From contig JAJPZE010000077.1 in assembly GCA_021204565.1 (NCBI GenBank), forward strand, positions 1-9,073: 9,073 nt of DNA, given 5' to 3'. How positions within the stretch are numbered: the first letter of the stretch is position 1; the number at the start of each line of letters is the position of its first letter. Positions 1 through 5,799 of this stretch are shown piece by piece. Source of the stretch: Prevotella sp. (lineage in GTDB: Bacteria > Bacteroidota > Bacteroidia > Bacteroidales > Bacteroidaceae). The translations under genes were made by a program, and so were the position numbers. Under the pieces are notes generated by a model, which worked only from the letters and a program-made list of their open reading frames with translations, ran no database searches and had not been told where the DNA came from.

Positions 1-54
1 ACCTGTACCCAACCTACGGGCCTGACCTACCCGCGGCGGACTCCTTGTTTTTTA

Positions 55-281
55 AATCCGGGGATAAATATAGTAGGGGTAAACCGGTAAACCACTTTCG
101 GGAAGCATGAGCCATCGGCGGAAACAAGTTTAGTTTAATCCGGGTATATATATAATAGGGGTAAACCGGTAGACCACTTTCGGGAAGCATGAACCATCTG
201 CGGAAACAGGTTTAGTTTAACGGGGGTATATATATATATATATATAATATAAGGGAACCACTTTCGGAAAGCGGGACTTGG
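55..281. repeat. 82-bp tandem direct repeat, two good copies and one decayed copy
   Basis: Copies at 55-136 and 137-218 are directly adjacent and match at 75 of 82 positions by eye. Both contain GGGGTAAACCGGT, CCACTTTCGGGAAGCATGA and GTTTAGTTT. A third, shortened copy starts near 219. It keeps CCACTTTCGG (258-267), but the GGGGTAAACCGGT block is replaced by a TA tract and it fades out near 281. In the third copy CTTTCGGAAAG is a short perfect inverted repeat. The repeats sit in a gene-free 345-bp stretch upstream of the Toprim gene. They could be protein-binding iterons, part of an origin or transfer region, or a repeat family of the host element. The sequence alone does not decide between these. 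Confidence 0.85.
227..252. repeat. Alternating TA tract
   Basis: Ten consecutive TA dinucleotides run from 227 to 246, followed by a few more A/T bases to 252. The tract lies inside the decayed third copy of the 82-bp repeat. Shorter TA runs occupy the same relative place in copies 1 and 2 (after CCGGG), so it has probably expanded by slippage. Such tracts melt easily and could help strand opening, but nothing here proves a function. Confidence 0.85.
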
Positions 282-345
282 TGAATAACGGGTTACATAC
301 CGAGATGGTGCAGATTATGGATAAATCATACATACAAAAGACAAA

Positions 346-1233
346 ATGACCATAGAAGCGGCAAAGCAAATAAGGATAGTAGACTATCTTACATCAATTG
401 GTATCTCTGCTGTTAAGATAAAGGGAGTATCGTATTGGTATTTATCTCCCTTTCGTCAGGAGACATCACCATCGTTTAAGGTCAACGACTACATAAACGA
501 TTGGTATGACTTCGGGATAGCGCGTGGAGGAGACATCATAGATTTGTGCAGGCAGTTGTTCAATCTTCCGTCGGTGTCGGCGGCTCTTGATTTTTTGAGC
601 GGCATTGACAATGTGTCGGGTATGCGTATACGGAAACAAACCGAAGTGTATAAATCAATCCAAGAGAAGATGCGCGACGTAGAAATCCGTCCGCTTGGCA
701 ATGTGGCTCTGTTATCTTATCTTGATTCACGCGGTATAGACCTACGGATAGGACGGATGTATTGTCGGGAAGTGCATTACCGTTTTTCCGGGAAACGATA
801 TTTCGCTATAGCCTTTCAAAACAGGTCCGGCGGTTATGAGATACGTAATCCTCATTACAAAGGTTGTATCTTTCATAAAGACATCAGTTATATTCGTGAT
901 GTAGTGGATATGCGGCAAAACGGCTGTTGCGTGTTTGAGGGTTTTATGGATTTCCTTTCGTACCTGACAATACAAAAGGGAAGCAAGGAGTGTTTGATAA
1001 ATATTGCCGAGCCATGCGATTACCTTGTACTTAACTCGGTCTGCAACATTAACAAAAGTCTTTCTCTTTTGGCGGCATACTCACATATTCACTGTTATCT
1101 TGACAATGATGCCGCGGGACGTAAAACTACGGCAATCATTATGGACACATATGAGATGCAAACGAGTGATGAATCGTATCGCTATATCAGTTATAAAGAT
1201 TTGAACGATTATCTTATGGAGAGGAAGCAATGA
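346..1233 (+). CDS. Toprim domain primase-like protein with a cysteine-less CHC2-like N-terminus
   Basis: The protein has 295 residues and resembles the DnaG-like Toprim proteins common on Bacteroidales mobile elements. Residues about 28-66 follow the layout of a DnaG CHC2 zinc-binding domain (YLSPFRQETSPSFKV, then WYDFG, then GGDIIDL), but the cysteine and histidine ligands are missing, so this fold probably binds no zinc. A Toprim domain follows, with the acidic motif FEGFMD (E198, D202) and the second motif YLDNDAAG (D253, D255). YKDLNDYL near the C-terminus is typical of these proteins. The protein is much shorter than full DnaG (about 600 residues) and lacks a helicase-binding domain. 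By family analogy it may prime or process single-stranded DNA after transfer or during element replication; its activity is inferred. The ATG at 346 fits the start of the domain and has no clear Shine-Dalgarno sequence, as is usual in Bacteroidetes. The gene stands alone, ending at a terminator. Confidence 0.85.
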   Translation: MTIEAAKQIRIVDYLTSIGISAVKIKGVSYWYLSPFRQETSPSFKVNDYINDWYDFGIARGGDIIDLCRQLFNLPSVSAALDFLSGIDNVSGMRIRKQTEVYKSIQEKMRDVEIRPLGNVALLSYLDSRGIDLRIGRMYCREVHYRFSGKRYFAIAFQNRSGGYEIRNPHYKGCIFHKDISYIRDVVDMRQNGCCVFEGFMDFLSYLTIQKGSKECLINIAEPCDYLVLNSVCNINKSLSLLAAYSHIHCYLDNDAAGRKTTAIIMDTYEMQTSDESYRYISYKDLNDYLMERKQ

Positions 1234-1251
1234 ACTCTTCACGGGAATGAT

Positions 1252-1284
1252 AAAAAGGCTCCTCATTCGTCAGGAGCTTTTTTT
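1252..1284 (+). terminator. Rho-independent terminator after the Toprim gene
   Basis: The 6-bp stem GCTCCT (1258-1263) pairs with AGGAGC (1272-1277) around an 8-nt loop. It is preceded by a run of five A and followed by seven T (1278-1284). It lies 18 nt after the stop codon at 1231-1233, so it insulates the Toprim gene from the tra operon. The flanking A and T runs could also let it work on the opposite strand. Confidence 0.85.
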
Positions 1285-1304
1285 ATGTCTTTATCTTAGC
1301 ATTT

Positions 1305-1448
1305 GAGTACGATTATTAAGTACGATTTTGTGATTTTGTACAAAAAGAGTTAAGTATTAGATTATTCTATATATAAATGGTTTTTCTATCGGATAAAGTA
1401 TATTTCCTTTGCACACGTAATAAATCATCTAATTTATAAATCGTACTC
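1305..1448. repeat. Nested inverted repeats around a candidate promoter
   Basis: GAGTACGATT (1305-1314) and AATCGTACTC (1439-1448) form a perfect 10-bp inverted repeat. AGTACGATT occurs again in direct orientation at 1319-1327, 13 bp after the first copy. Inside lies a second imperfect pair, ATTAGATTATT (1356-1366) and AATCATCTAAT (1423-1433), with one mismatch. The candidate promoter at 1381-1411 lies between these arms, and the right outer arm ends 6 bp before the ATG at 1455. The repeats could be operators for a transfer regulator, or recombination sites of an invertible promoter. Neither is proven. Confidence 0.7.
1381..1411 (+). promoter_or_regulatory. Candidate Bacteroidetes-type promoter for the tra genes
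   Basis: TTCCTTTG (1404-1411) matches the Bacteroides -7 consensus TAnnTTTG except for one base. TTTT (1381-1384), 19 bp upstream, approximates the -33 element TTTG. Transcription would start about 7 nt further on, giving a leader of about 35 nt before the ATG at 1455. The position between a terminator and the first gene of a rightward operon supports the call, although both boxes are imperfect. Confidence 0.5.
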
Positions 1449-1454
1449 GATATT

Positions 1455-1904
1455 ATGAACACATTTTTGATATTTGCTTTCATCTTAACGATAGTGTATG
1501 TTATCTACTATCTGTTTATGATTGCTCACGATTTGTACGGGAAACCGAAAGAGAGGAAAGATTCTGCGGAATCGTTTGACGTGAGTGATATGGTTGATAC
1601 GGAAGAAAATTCCGTTGATGTCAGCGAAAATGCCGGCGGGTTCAGCGTCGGGGGAACAACATACGAGACGACGTATGCCGAAGAATCCCCGGAAGCCTCC
1701 GGTGGTGAACAATCAAAGACGCAACCCAAGACTCCTGTCGCCGATGAGATTATGGAGAAGATTGCCGGGAAGTCGGAAGACGTGCCTGTTGCGTTTTCCG
1801 ATGTATATTCCGCAGAAGAGTTGAACCGTAAGATTATGGCACGCGGTATCCCGGAAGACGGACGTGCCAAATTGTACGTGCAACCTATTAAGAAAGAGGT
1901 ATGA
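1455..1904 (+). CDS. Membrane-anchored conjugation-associated protein of unknown function
   Basis: This 149-residue protein is not confidently recognised. Residues about 3-24 form one hydrophobic membrane segment that starts almost at the N-terminus. A short basic stretch (GKPKERK) follows, then a long acidic, Ser/Gly/Thr/Pro-rich and probably disordered middle part (about 37-95). The more ordered C-terminal part contains VYSAEELNRKIMARGI and ends with a short basic tail. This suggests one membrane anchor and a flexible linker. It is the first gene after the candidate promoter, and its stop overlaps the next gene's start (ATGA at 1901-1904), so the two are translationally coupled. The position just upstream of two DUF4134 genes matches the small TraB-D type genes of Bacteroidales conjugative elements. 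A role in the mating apparatus is inferred from that context only. Confidence 0.75.
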   Translation: MNTFLIFAFILTIVYVIYYLFMIAHDLYGKPKERKDSAESFDVSDMVDTEENSVDVSENAGGFSVGGTTYETTYAEESPEASGGEQSKTQPKTPVADEIMEKIAGKSEDVPVAFSDVYSAEELNRKIMARGIPEDGRAKLYVQPIKKEV

Positions 1905-2233
1905 TAAACCTGTGCAAGCGTTTGGTTCGCTCCGTGTGCGGTTCTTTCGTTCCGGCTGTATGTTCCGCGAAATGCGGTAACGTCGATTACAGCTGGGGTG
2001 CGGAAGCCCTTGCGACGGCACACGACTTCGCCGTAACGATGATGCTGTATATCGTGTATCTGTGTTATGCGGTTGCCGGGATAGTTGTGATTATAAGCGC
2101 GTTGCAAATATACATAAAGATGAATACGGGGGAAGATGGTATTGTCAAGAGCGTGATGATGCTTATCGGTGCGTGTTTGTTTCTTATCGGAGCCACCATT
2201 ATCTTCCCGTCGTTCTTTGGTTATCGGATATAG
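1901..2233 (+). CDS. DUF4134 (TraE-family) conjugative transfer membrane protein, copy 1
   Basis: The protein has 110 residues and two hydrophobic membrane segments (about 47-72 and 84-106) separated by a short charged loop (KMNTGEDGIVK). This small two-helix form, with LCYAVAG in the first helix and GACLFLIGATIIFPSFFGY at the C-terminus, matches the DUF4134 family. CTnDOT TraE belongs to that family, and the layout recalls VirB2/TrbC pilin-like proteins. A pilin-like or channel role in the inner membrane is inferred. The start overlaps the stop of the upstream gene by 4 nt. Residues 1-30 contain four cysteines and are not a clear signal peptide, which is unusual for the family. The complete C-terminus here is the reference for seeing that copy 2 is damaged. 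Confidence 0.8.
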   Translation: MINLCKRLVRSVCGSFVPAVCSAKCGNVDYSWGAEALATAHDFAVTMMLYIVYLCYAVAGIVVIISALQIYIKMNTGEDGIVKSVMMLIGACLFLIGATIIFPSFFGYRI

Positions 2234-2283
2234 GTGATATGAGAGATATGTAAATTGAATGTTGGATTTTTAAGGCAAAAAGG

Positions 2284-2718
2284 ATGTTTTTCAGAATCAG
2301 ACGAAAGAAGAAAACGAGCTGTAGCTCTGCCCCGCACATGAGGAAGATTGTGCCGGGCTTCGGGGTGTGTTGTACCCGTTGTGTCGGAATCATTATAGCG
2401 TTGTTGGTATTCGCGGCAACGAGTGTAATGGCTCAAAATTCCGCCGGAGATTACACTGCGGGTACAACCGCGCTGACTACGGTGGCGGAACAGATTGCAC
2501 TGTACGTGCCAATCGTGGTCAAGCTGTGTTATGCCATAGCCGGTGTGGTTGCGATTGTCGGTGCGATTTCCGTGTACATCGCGATGAACAACGAGGAGCA
2601 GGACGTGAAGAAGAAGATTATGATGGTCGTAGGGGCTTGTATCTTCTTAATAGCAACAACCTACGCCCATATACGTAAGTGCATAACACGCTGTTATACA
2701 ATCGGTTATAAAGATTAA
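2284..2718 (+). CDS. DUF4134 (TraE-family) protein, copy 2, with a replaced C-terminus
   Basis: The reading frame encodes 144 residues. A signal peptide or membrane segment (about residues 37-51, ending VMAQ) is followed by two membrane helices (about 76-101 and 112-125). LCYAIAGVVAIVG, SVYIAMN and MMVVGACIFLIAT align with copy 1. Copy 1 and the family continue with a short Phe/Pro-rich end such as PSFFGY. Here the sequence after about residue 126 (nt 2662) becomes a basic, Cys-rich tail (HIRKCITRCYTIGYKD) unlike the family. The gene therefore probably lost its native 3' end through insertion or recombination and may be non-functional. An internal ATG at 2338 gives a shorter n-region and a more ordinary signal peptide, and may be the true start. 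The ATG at 2284 is preceded by AAAAAGG, which could act as a ribosome site. Confidence 0.72.
   Translation: MFFRIRRKKKTSCSSAPHMRKIVPGFGVCCTRCVGIIIALLVFAATSVMAQNSAGDYTAGTTALTTVAEQIALYVPIVVKLCYAIAGVVAIVGAISVYIAMNNEEQDVKKKIMMVVGACIFLIATTYAHIRKCITRCYTIGYKD
2657..2668. other. Candidate junction between the tra operon and the mobilization module
   Basis: Similarity between the two DUF4134 proteins stops at about nt 2662. From there on no tra gene is recognisable, and the next genes belong to a mobilizable-element module. The junction is therefore placed here, within some ten bases. No duplicate of the junction is visible downstream because the other end of the element lies outside the window. Confidence 0.45.
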
Positions 2719-2733
2719 AATTAAAGGAAAAAG

Positions 2734-2803
2734 TTTGGCGCAACATATACGCAACAGAATTGTACTAAAAATGTATAAAAGATGATACATCAGGCTGTTG
2801 CAC
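2734..2803. promoter_or_regulatory. Repeat-containing leader upstream of the excisionase-like gene
   Basis: CGCAACA occurs twice in direct orientation, at 2739-2745 and 2750-2756, 11 bp apart. TGTTGCA (about 2796-2802) provides a related inverted TGCAACA. Between them ATGTAT (2771-2776) and ATACAT (2785-2790) form a perfect 6-bp inverted repeat with an 8-nt spacer. Clustered short direct and inverted repeats close to an element end, next to an excisionase-like gene, fit integrase/excisionase arm sites or an operator. This is an inference. No convincing TAnnTTTG promoter box was found on the plus strand. Confidence 0.4.
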
Positions 2804-2843
2804 CGACAAAGTTAAGAATAATCACCGGCAAATCATCTATGAA

Positions 2844-3185
2844 ATGGAAAATTCAGAACGAAATACGGACATTGAAATCAGAGCGTTGAAGACCCGATGT
2901 ACAGAACTGGAACGCAGACTGTCCGGATTGGAGAACGTCGTGTACGTGGCAAAGGAATATTTGACCCTTGAGGAGGCGGCAACATTCTTAGGCTGTACGC
3001 GCAGTCTGTTATACAAGATGACGCATCTGCACACAATCCCCTTTTATAAGCCGACAAATAAGTTGGTCTATTTCGAGCGAACCGAGCTTGTCGATTGGAT
3101 TAAGCGGAACCGGTCATTGTCCGACAACGAGATTGAGGAACAAGCTCACAGGGTAATACAGAACCTGAGCACAAGAAAAGTCTGA
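2844..3185 (+). CDS. HTH_17 / excisionase-family DNA-binding protein
   Basis: The protein has 113 residues. The N-terminal part (about 8-33) is charged and heptad-like (IRALKTRCTELERRLSGLE), probably a short coiled coil for self-association. Residues about 38-90 form a MerR/excisionase-like winged HTH: YLTLEEAATFLGCTRSLLYKM, then IPFYKPTNKLVYFERTELVDWI. This is the usual HTH_17 layout of Bacteroidales element proteins. The C-terminal tail is polar. By family it would bind element DNA, either bending att DNA as a directionality factor or regulating element genes. The ATG at 2844 places the coiled coil at the N-terminus; the ATG at 2839 is out of frame. It is the first gene after the presumed junction and is co-directional with the mob genes. 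No integrase gene is visible beside it. Confidence 0.85.
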   Translation: MENSERNTDIEIRALKTRCTELERRLSGLENVVYVAKEYLTLEEAATFLGCTRSLLYKMTHLHTIPFYKPTNKLVYFERTELVDWIKRNRSLSDNEIEEQAHRVIQNLSTRKV

Positions 3186-3268
3186 CAAGCAACGACAGGC
3201 GGTATTGCCGAAGTTGCCGGCAGATAACAAACCATATCAAAGGAACAACCAATAAAACTGGAAATAAA

Positions 3269-3931
3269 ATGAACAACAAAAGAATTGTAACCAAGACTTT
3301 CAAGGAAGCGGAAATTACCGTCAGTTATGAAGCACTTGCCTTTCTCAAAGGCACAACAGGCGGAGTATCACACTTCGCTATCTTCGCCGATTTGGTCATG
3401 AATATGGCAACCGTATCTGCGACGTTTGACAAAAGAGGAATTACCGTACCGTTATTGCCCGGACAGGCGGAGGCTTCGGCGAACTCCCTTGCCGGGCGGT
3501 GGGGATTAAGCCGCAAAGTGTTGACGAGGCTGTTAGCTGCTATGCAACAACACGGGCTGATACGTCTGTCCACTTCCAAGCTGACATCCGTCGCAACGCT
3601 TATTTCCGTCAAATCGTGGCTGTCGGAAGACGGAGACTGCTTTACCAACGAACTGACCGCACCTCAGACGGAACAACAAGCGGCGGATAGGGATACCCAT
3701 GCCGATACTCCGGAAGAAACAACCCTAAGCATTCGCGAGTTGCCGTCCGCAGACGGAAACAACACCCCGCCATCTTCTATTGTCTGCGATATTCCGAACA
3801 AGACGGAGAGAACGCCGGATAAGGTGCCTGACGTTCCCTCTAACGGCAGTTCGGACGGCGATGGGCGTTGTTCTCAAAGGACGACATCGCCCGATACAGA
3901 CAAACAAATAAGTGTCGGAAGATTATTCTGA
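3269..3931 (+). CDS. Winged-helix-like mobile-element protein with a long disordered tail
   Basis: The protein has 220 residues and no exact family assignment. Residues about 16-60 look like a small folded region (ALAFLKGTTGGVSHFAIFADLV). Residues about 66-117 resemble a winged helix: a helix-turn-helix with GRWGLSRKVLTRLLAAMQQ, then HGLIRL and a beta wing ending LISVKSWL. This resembles the replication or regulatory winged-helix proteins of Bacteroidales plasmids and phages. Residues about 121-220 are rich in Thr, Ser, Pro, Asp and Glu and are probably disordered. The gene follows the HTH_17 gene by 83 bp and precedes the oriT candidate. It could regulate the mob genes, belong to the relaxosome, or take part in replication of the excised element; the sequence does not choose among these. 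Confidence 0.7.
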   Translation: MNNKRIVTKTFKEAEITVSYEALAFLKGTTGGVSHFAIFADLVMNMATVSATFDKRGITVPLLPGQAEASANSLAGRWGLSRKVLTRLLAAMQQHGLIRLSTSKLTSVATLISVKSWLSEDGDCFTNELTAPQTEQQAADRDTHADTPEETTLSIRELPSADGNNTPPSSIVCDIPNKTERTPDKVPDVPSNGSSDGDGRCSQRTTSPDTDKQISVGRLF

Positions 3932-3977
3932 TATGTTTCAAAGGTCTGAAAATTAAATATGGAGATGTTTTTAGATT

Positions 3978-4099
3978 AGCAAGTTTGTGTTTCCGGTACC
4001 CGCAAACCCGCCAATCCCTTGCCTTGTCGGGAGGTATCGGTGTCAGGCAACGGGCATACGCCCTGCCGGAAGTCCCTTGCCGGGACGGTCAAACTTGCT
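3978..4099. other. Candidate origin of transfer (oriT)
   Basis: This lies in the 236-bp gap upstream of mobC. AGCAAGTTTG (3978-3987) and CAAACTTGCT (4090-4099) are perfect 10-bp inverted repeats bracketing the interval. Inside is a hairpin with GGGC (4052-4055), loop ATAC and GCCC (4060-4063), extended by GGC and GCC on either side. TCCCTTGCC occurs twice in direct orientation (4015-4023 and 4073-4081). Stem-loops beside mob genes are typical of MOB-P oriT regions. The position just upstream of mobC and the relaxase supports the call, but the nick site cannot be located by reading. Confidence 0.55.
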
Positions 4100-4167
4100 G
4101 CAACAGCGTTTCACATCTCACATCTCCATATTCTTCTTTCGAGGCGGACAATCCAATCGGAGAGCGC

Positions 4168-4569
4168 ATGACAGGCGTTGCGAACAAGCTGCGGAGCAAG
4201 GCGGAGAACAAAGGCGGACGACCGCGCAAGAGACGAAGCGAGCTGCGCAGTCATCACGTCAAGGCCGGCTTCAACGATTCGGAGTTTGATACAGTTTGCC
4301 GCAAAGCGCAAGAGGCGGGCGAACAGGTATCGGAATATGTCCGGAAAGCTTCCCTCAATGCAACGGTGAAAGCGCACATCAATGACGAGCAACTGGAGCT
4401 GATACGCAATATCGCAAGGATGGGCAATAACGTTAATCAGCTTGCCAAACAAGCCAACGCGGCGGGCTTCGCCTCGGCGGGTAACTTATGTATAAGGGCG
4501 GTTACCCGTCTTTTGGATATTATCGAAACTTTGTACAAGGGGGAAGTGTTCACGGGGCATAGCGGATAA
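4168..4569 (+). CDS. mobC: MobC-family relaxosome accessory protein (BmgB-like)
   Basis: The protein has 133 residues. The N-terminus is basic (KAENKGGRPRKRRS). A region resembling a ribbon-helix-helix fold (about 29-62: HVKAGFNDSEFDTVCRKA) includes SEYVRKASL. The MobC signature IARMGNNVNQLAKQANAAG lies at about 82-100, and a C-terminal helix follows. MobC proteins bind oriT and help the relaxase reach the nick site. The frame is open back to an ATG at 3868, but that extension overlaps the previous gene and the oriT candidate and shows no domain-like sequence, so the ATG at 4168 was chosen. The relaxase gene follows 54 bp downstream, and the two probably form one transcription unit. In Bacteroides the same role is often labelled MobA or BmgB, so symbols differ between annotations. 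Confidence 0.85.
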   Translation: MTGVANKLRSKAENKGGRPRKRRSELRSHHVKAGFNDSEFDTVCRKAQEAGEQVSEYVRKASLNATVKAHINDEQLELIRNIARMGNNVNQLAKQANAAGFASAGNLCIRAVTRLLDIIETLYKGEVFTGHSG

Positions 4570-4623
4570 ATCTGGCACGCGCCAATCGGGCGATACCTTT
4601 TATAATCAACAAGTGAACCGTCA

Positions 4624-5799
4624 ATGATAGGCAAAATCAGTTCGGGACAGAACTTCGGAACAGTCATAGATTACATCACCGGCGCACGCGACAAGAGCAA
4701 GAAAGCCAAAATCCTGTTGCACAGCGACGGTGTCCTGTGCGAGGACAACAAAACGATTGCGGCGTGTTTGACCGCGGCTTCCCTCAAAGGACATCATAAC
4801 TTGGCATCACCGTTCAAACATATATCGCTGTCGTTCAGTCCGCAAGATGCGGAGCGGATAACCGATGATTTGATGACCCGAATAGCAATAGAGTACATGG
4901 AGAGGATGGGCATCAAAGACACCGAGTTCGTCATCTGCAGACACCACGACAGGAATCACCCTCATTGTCATTTGGTATTCAGCCGCGTGAACAACAAAGG
5001 CAAGCTTATAAGCGACGGCAATGAAAAGCGGCGGAACATAATGGTTTGCAAATGTCTAACGGCGAAGTACGGTCTGTTTATGCCGGCGGGCAAGAAAGCC
5101 GTCAATATGAACCGTTTGCACGGGCGCGACGATTATAAATATGATGTGTTGTTAAGAGTATTCGTATCCAAATTAAGAGCGACCGATTGGAATGAATTTG
5201 ACGAGCAGCTCAAGAGCTACGGCATAAAGCTGAAGTTTCATTACAACAACGTCACCGGACGGGTTATGGGCGTATCGTTCTCAAACGGCAGACATCGATA
5301 TACGGGGAAACAATTAGACGCGTCACTTGTTTTGAGCAAGCTGTCGGAACGCTTCGGTGATTTGCATCAGTTAGCGCACGAGAACGCGAGAGACCAATAT
5401 GAAAGCGGCAGGGAGCGTCTCTTGCGGCAACACCTCTACGACAGCCTTGGCACGCGCAGGATTGAACAGGCGTTCCCGCCTTTCGATACTCTTCATCCAT
5501 ACGGCGCGGACGGCGTAAGCCCCGCAAGAGGAACGGATTTGTTGTACAGCTTTACAACATTCGGCAGAGACCGGAGCGGCGAACGGGTAATTATATCTCC
5601 CAATCGGGAAAGCAGCTACATATCGCTCGCCCTGTTGGTTGATTTGTTGTTACAGCCCTATCAACCGGAACTGTCAATAGGCGGCGGAGGCAGTGATAAC
5701 AACCTTGGTTGGCGCGACAAAGAAGACGAACGGGAGAAGTTCCGTTTCAATTTCAAACATACGAAACAAGCGCAACACAGCAAAGGAAGAGGAAGATAA
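4624..5799 (+). CDS. Relaxase / mobilization nuclease (MobP type, BmgA-like)
   Basis: The protein has 391 residues. The N-terminal domain (about 1-250) is a relaxase/mobilization nuclease domain. It begins MIGKISSGQNFGTVIDYITG, where Tyr17 is the likely DNA-nicking tyrosine. The metal-binding motif HHDRNHPHCHLVFSRV (H107, D109, H112, H114, H116) follows the HxDxxHPHxH pattern of MOB-P relaxases. HISLSF (about 66-71) is the usual strand before it. The enzyme would cut one strand at oriT, stay attached to the 5' end and pilot the DNA into a mating channel. No VirB4, coupling protein or other channel gene is intact here, so it depends on a conjugative element in trans. The C-terminal region (about 260-391) is not recognised and ends in a basic, Lys/His/Gln-rich tail. 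The ATG at 4624 directly precedes the conserved N-terminal motif. Confidence 0.9.
   Translation: MIGKISSGQNFGTVIDYITGARDKSKKAKILLHSDGVLCEDNKTIAACLTAASLKGHHNLASPFKHISLSFSPQDAERITDDLMTRIAIEYMERMGIKDTEFVICRHHDRNHPHCHLVFSRVNNKGKLISDGNEKRRNIMVCKCLTAKYGLFMPAGKKAVNMNRLHGRDDYKYDVLLRVFVSKLRATDWNEFDEQLKSYGIKLKFHYNNVTGRVMGVSFSNGRHRYTGKQLDASLVLSKLSERFGDLHQLAHENARDQYESGRERLLRQHLYDSLGTRRIEQAFPPFDTLHPYGADGVSPARGTDLLYSFTTFGRDRSGERVIISPNRESSYISLALLVDLLLQPYQPELSIGGGGSDNNLGWRDKEDEREKFRFNFKHTKQAQHSKGRGR

Noticed and set aside
1..345. A CRISPR array, suggested by the regular repeats
   Set aside because: The copies are directly adjacent with no unique spacers, there are only two good units, and no cas gene is present.
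10..2665. CAACCTACG occurs both at 10-18 and at 2657-2665, right at the presumed junction, suggesting a target duplication or att core
   Set aside because: The match is only nine bases with no extension on either side, and such a match is not rare in 9 kb. The region between them holds tra genes that belong to the left side, so it does not bracket the inserted module.
2807..2838. TAACTTTG on the minus strand (2807-2814), a perfect -7 promoter box pointing left
   Set aside because: No TTTG occurs 19-21 bp upstream of it (the nearest is 14 bp away), and there is no leftward gene for it to serve.
3868..4167. A 100-residue N-terminal extension of MobC, from the in-frame ATG at 3868
   Set aside because: The extension overlaps the end of the winged-helix gene and runs through the oriT candidate repeats. 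Its composition shows no domain, and MobC family proteins normally begin near the basic region that follows the ATG at 4168.
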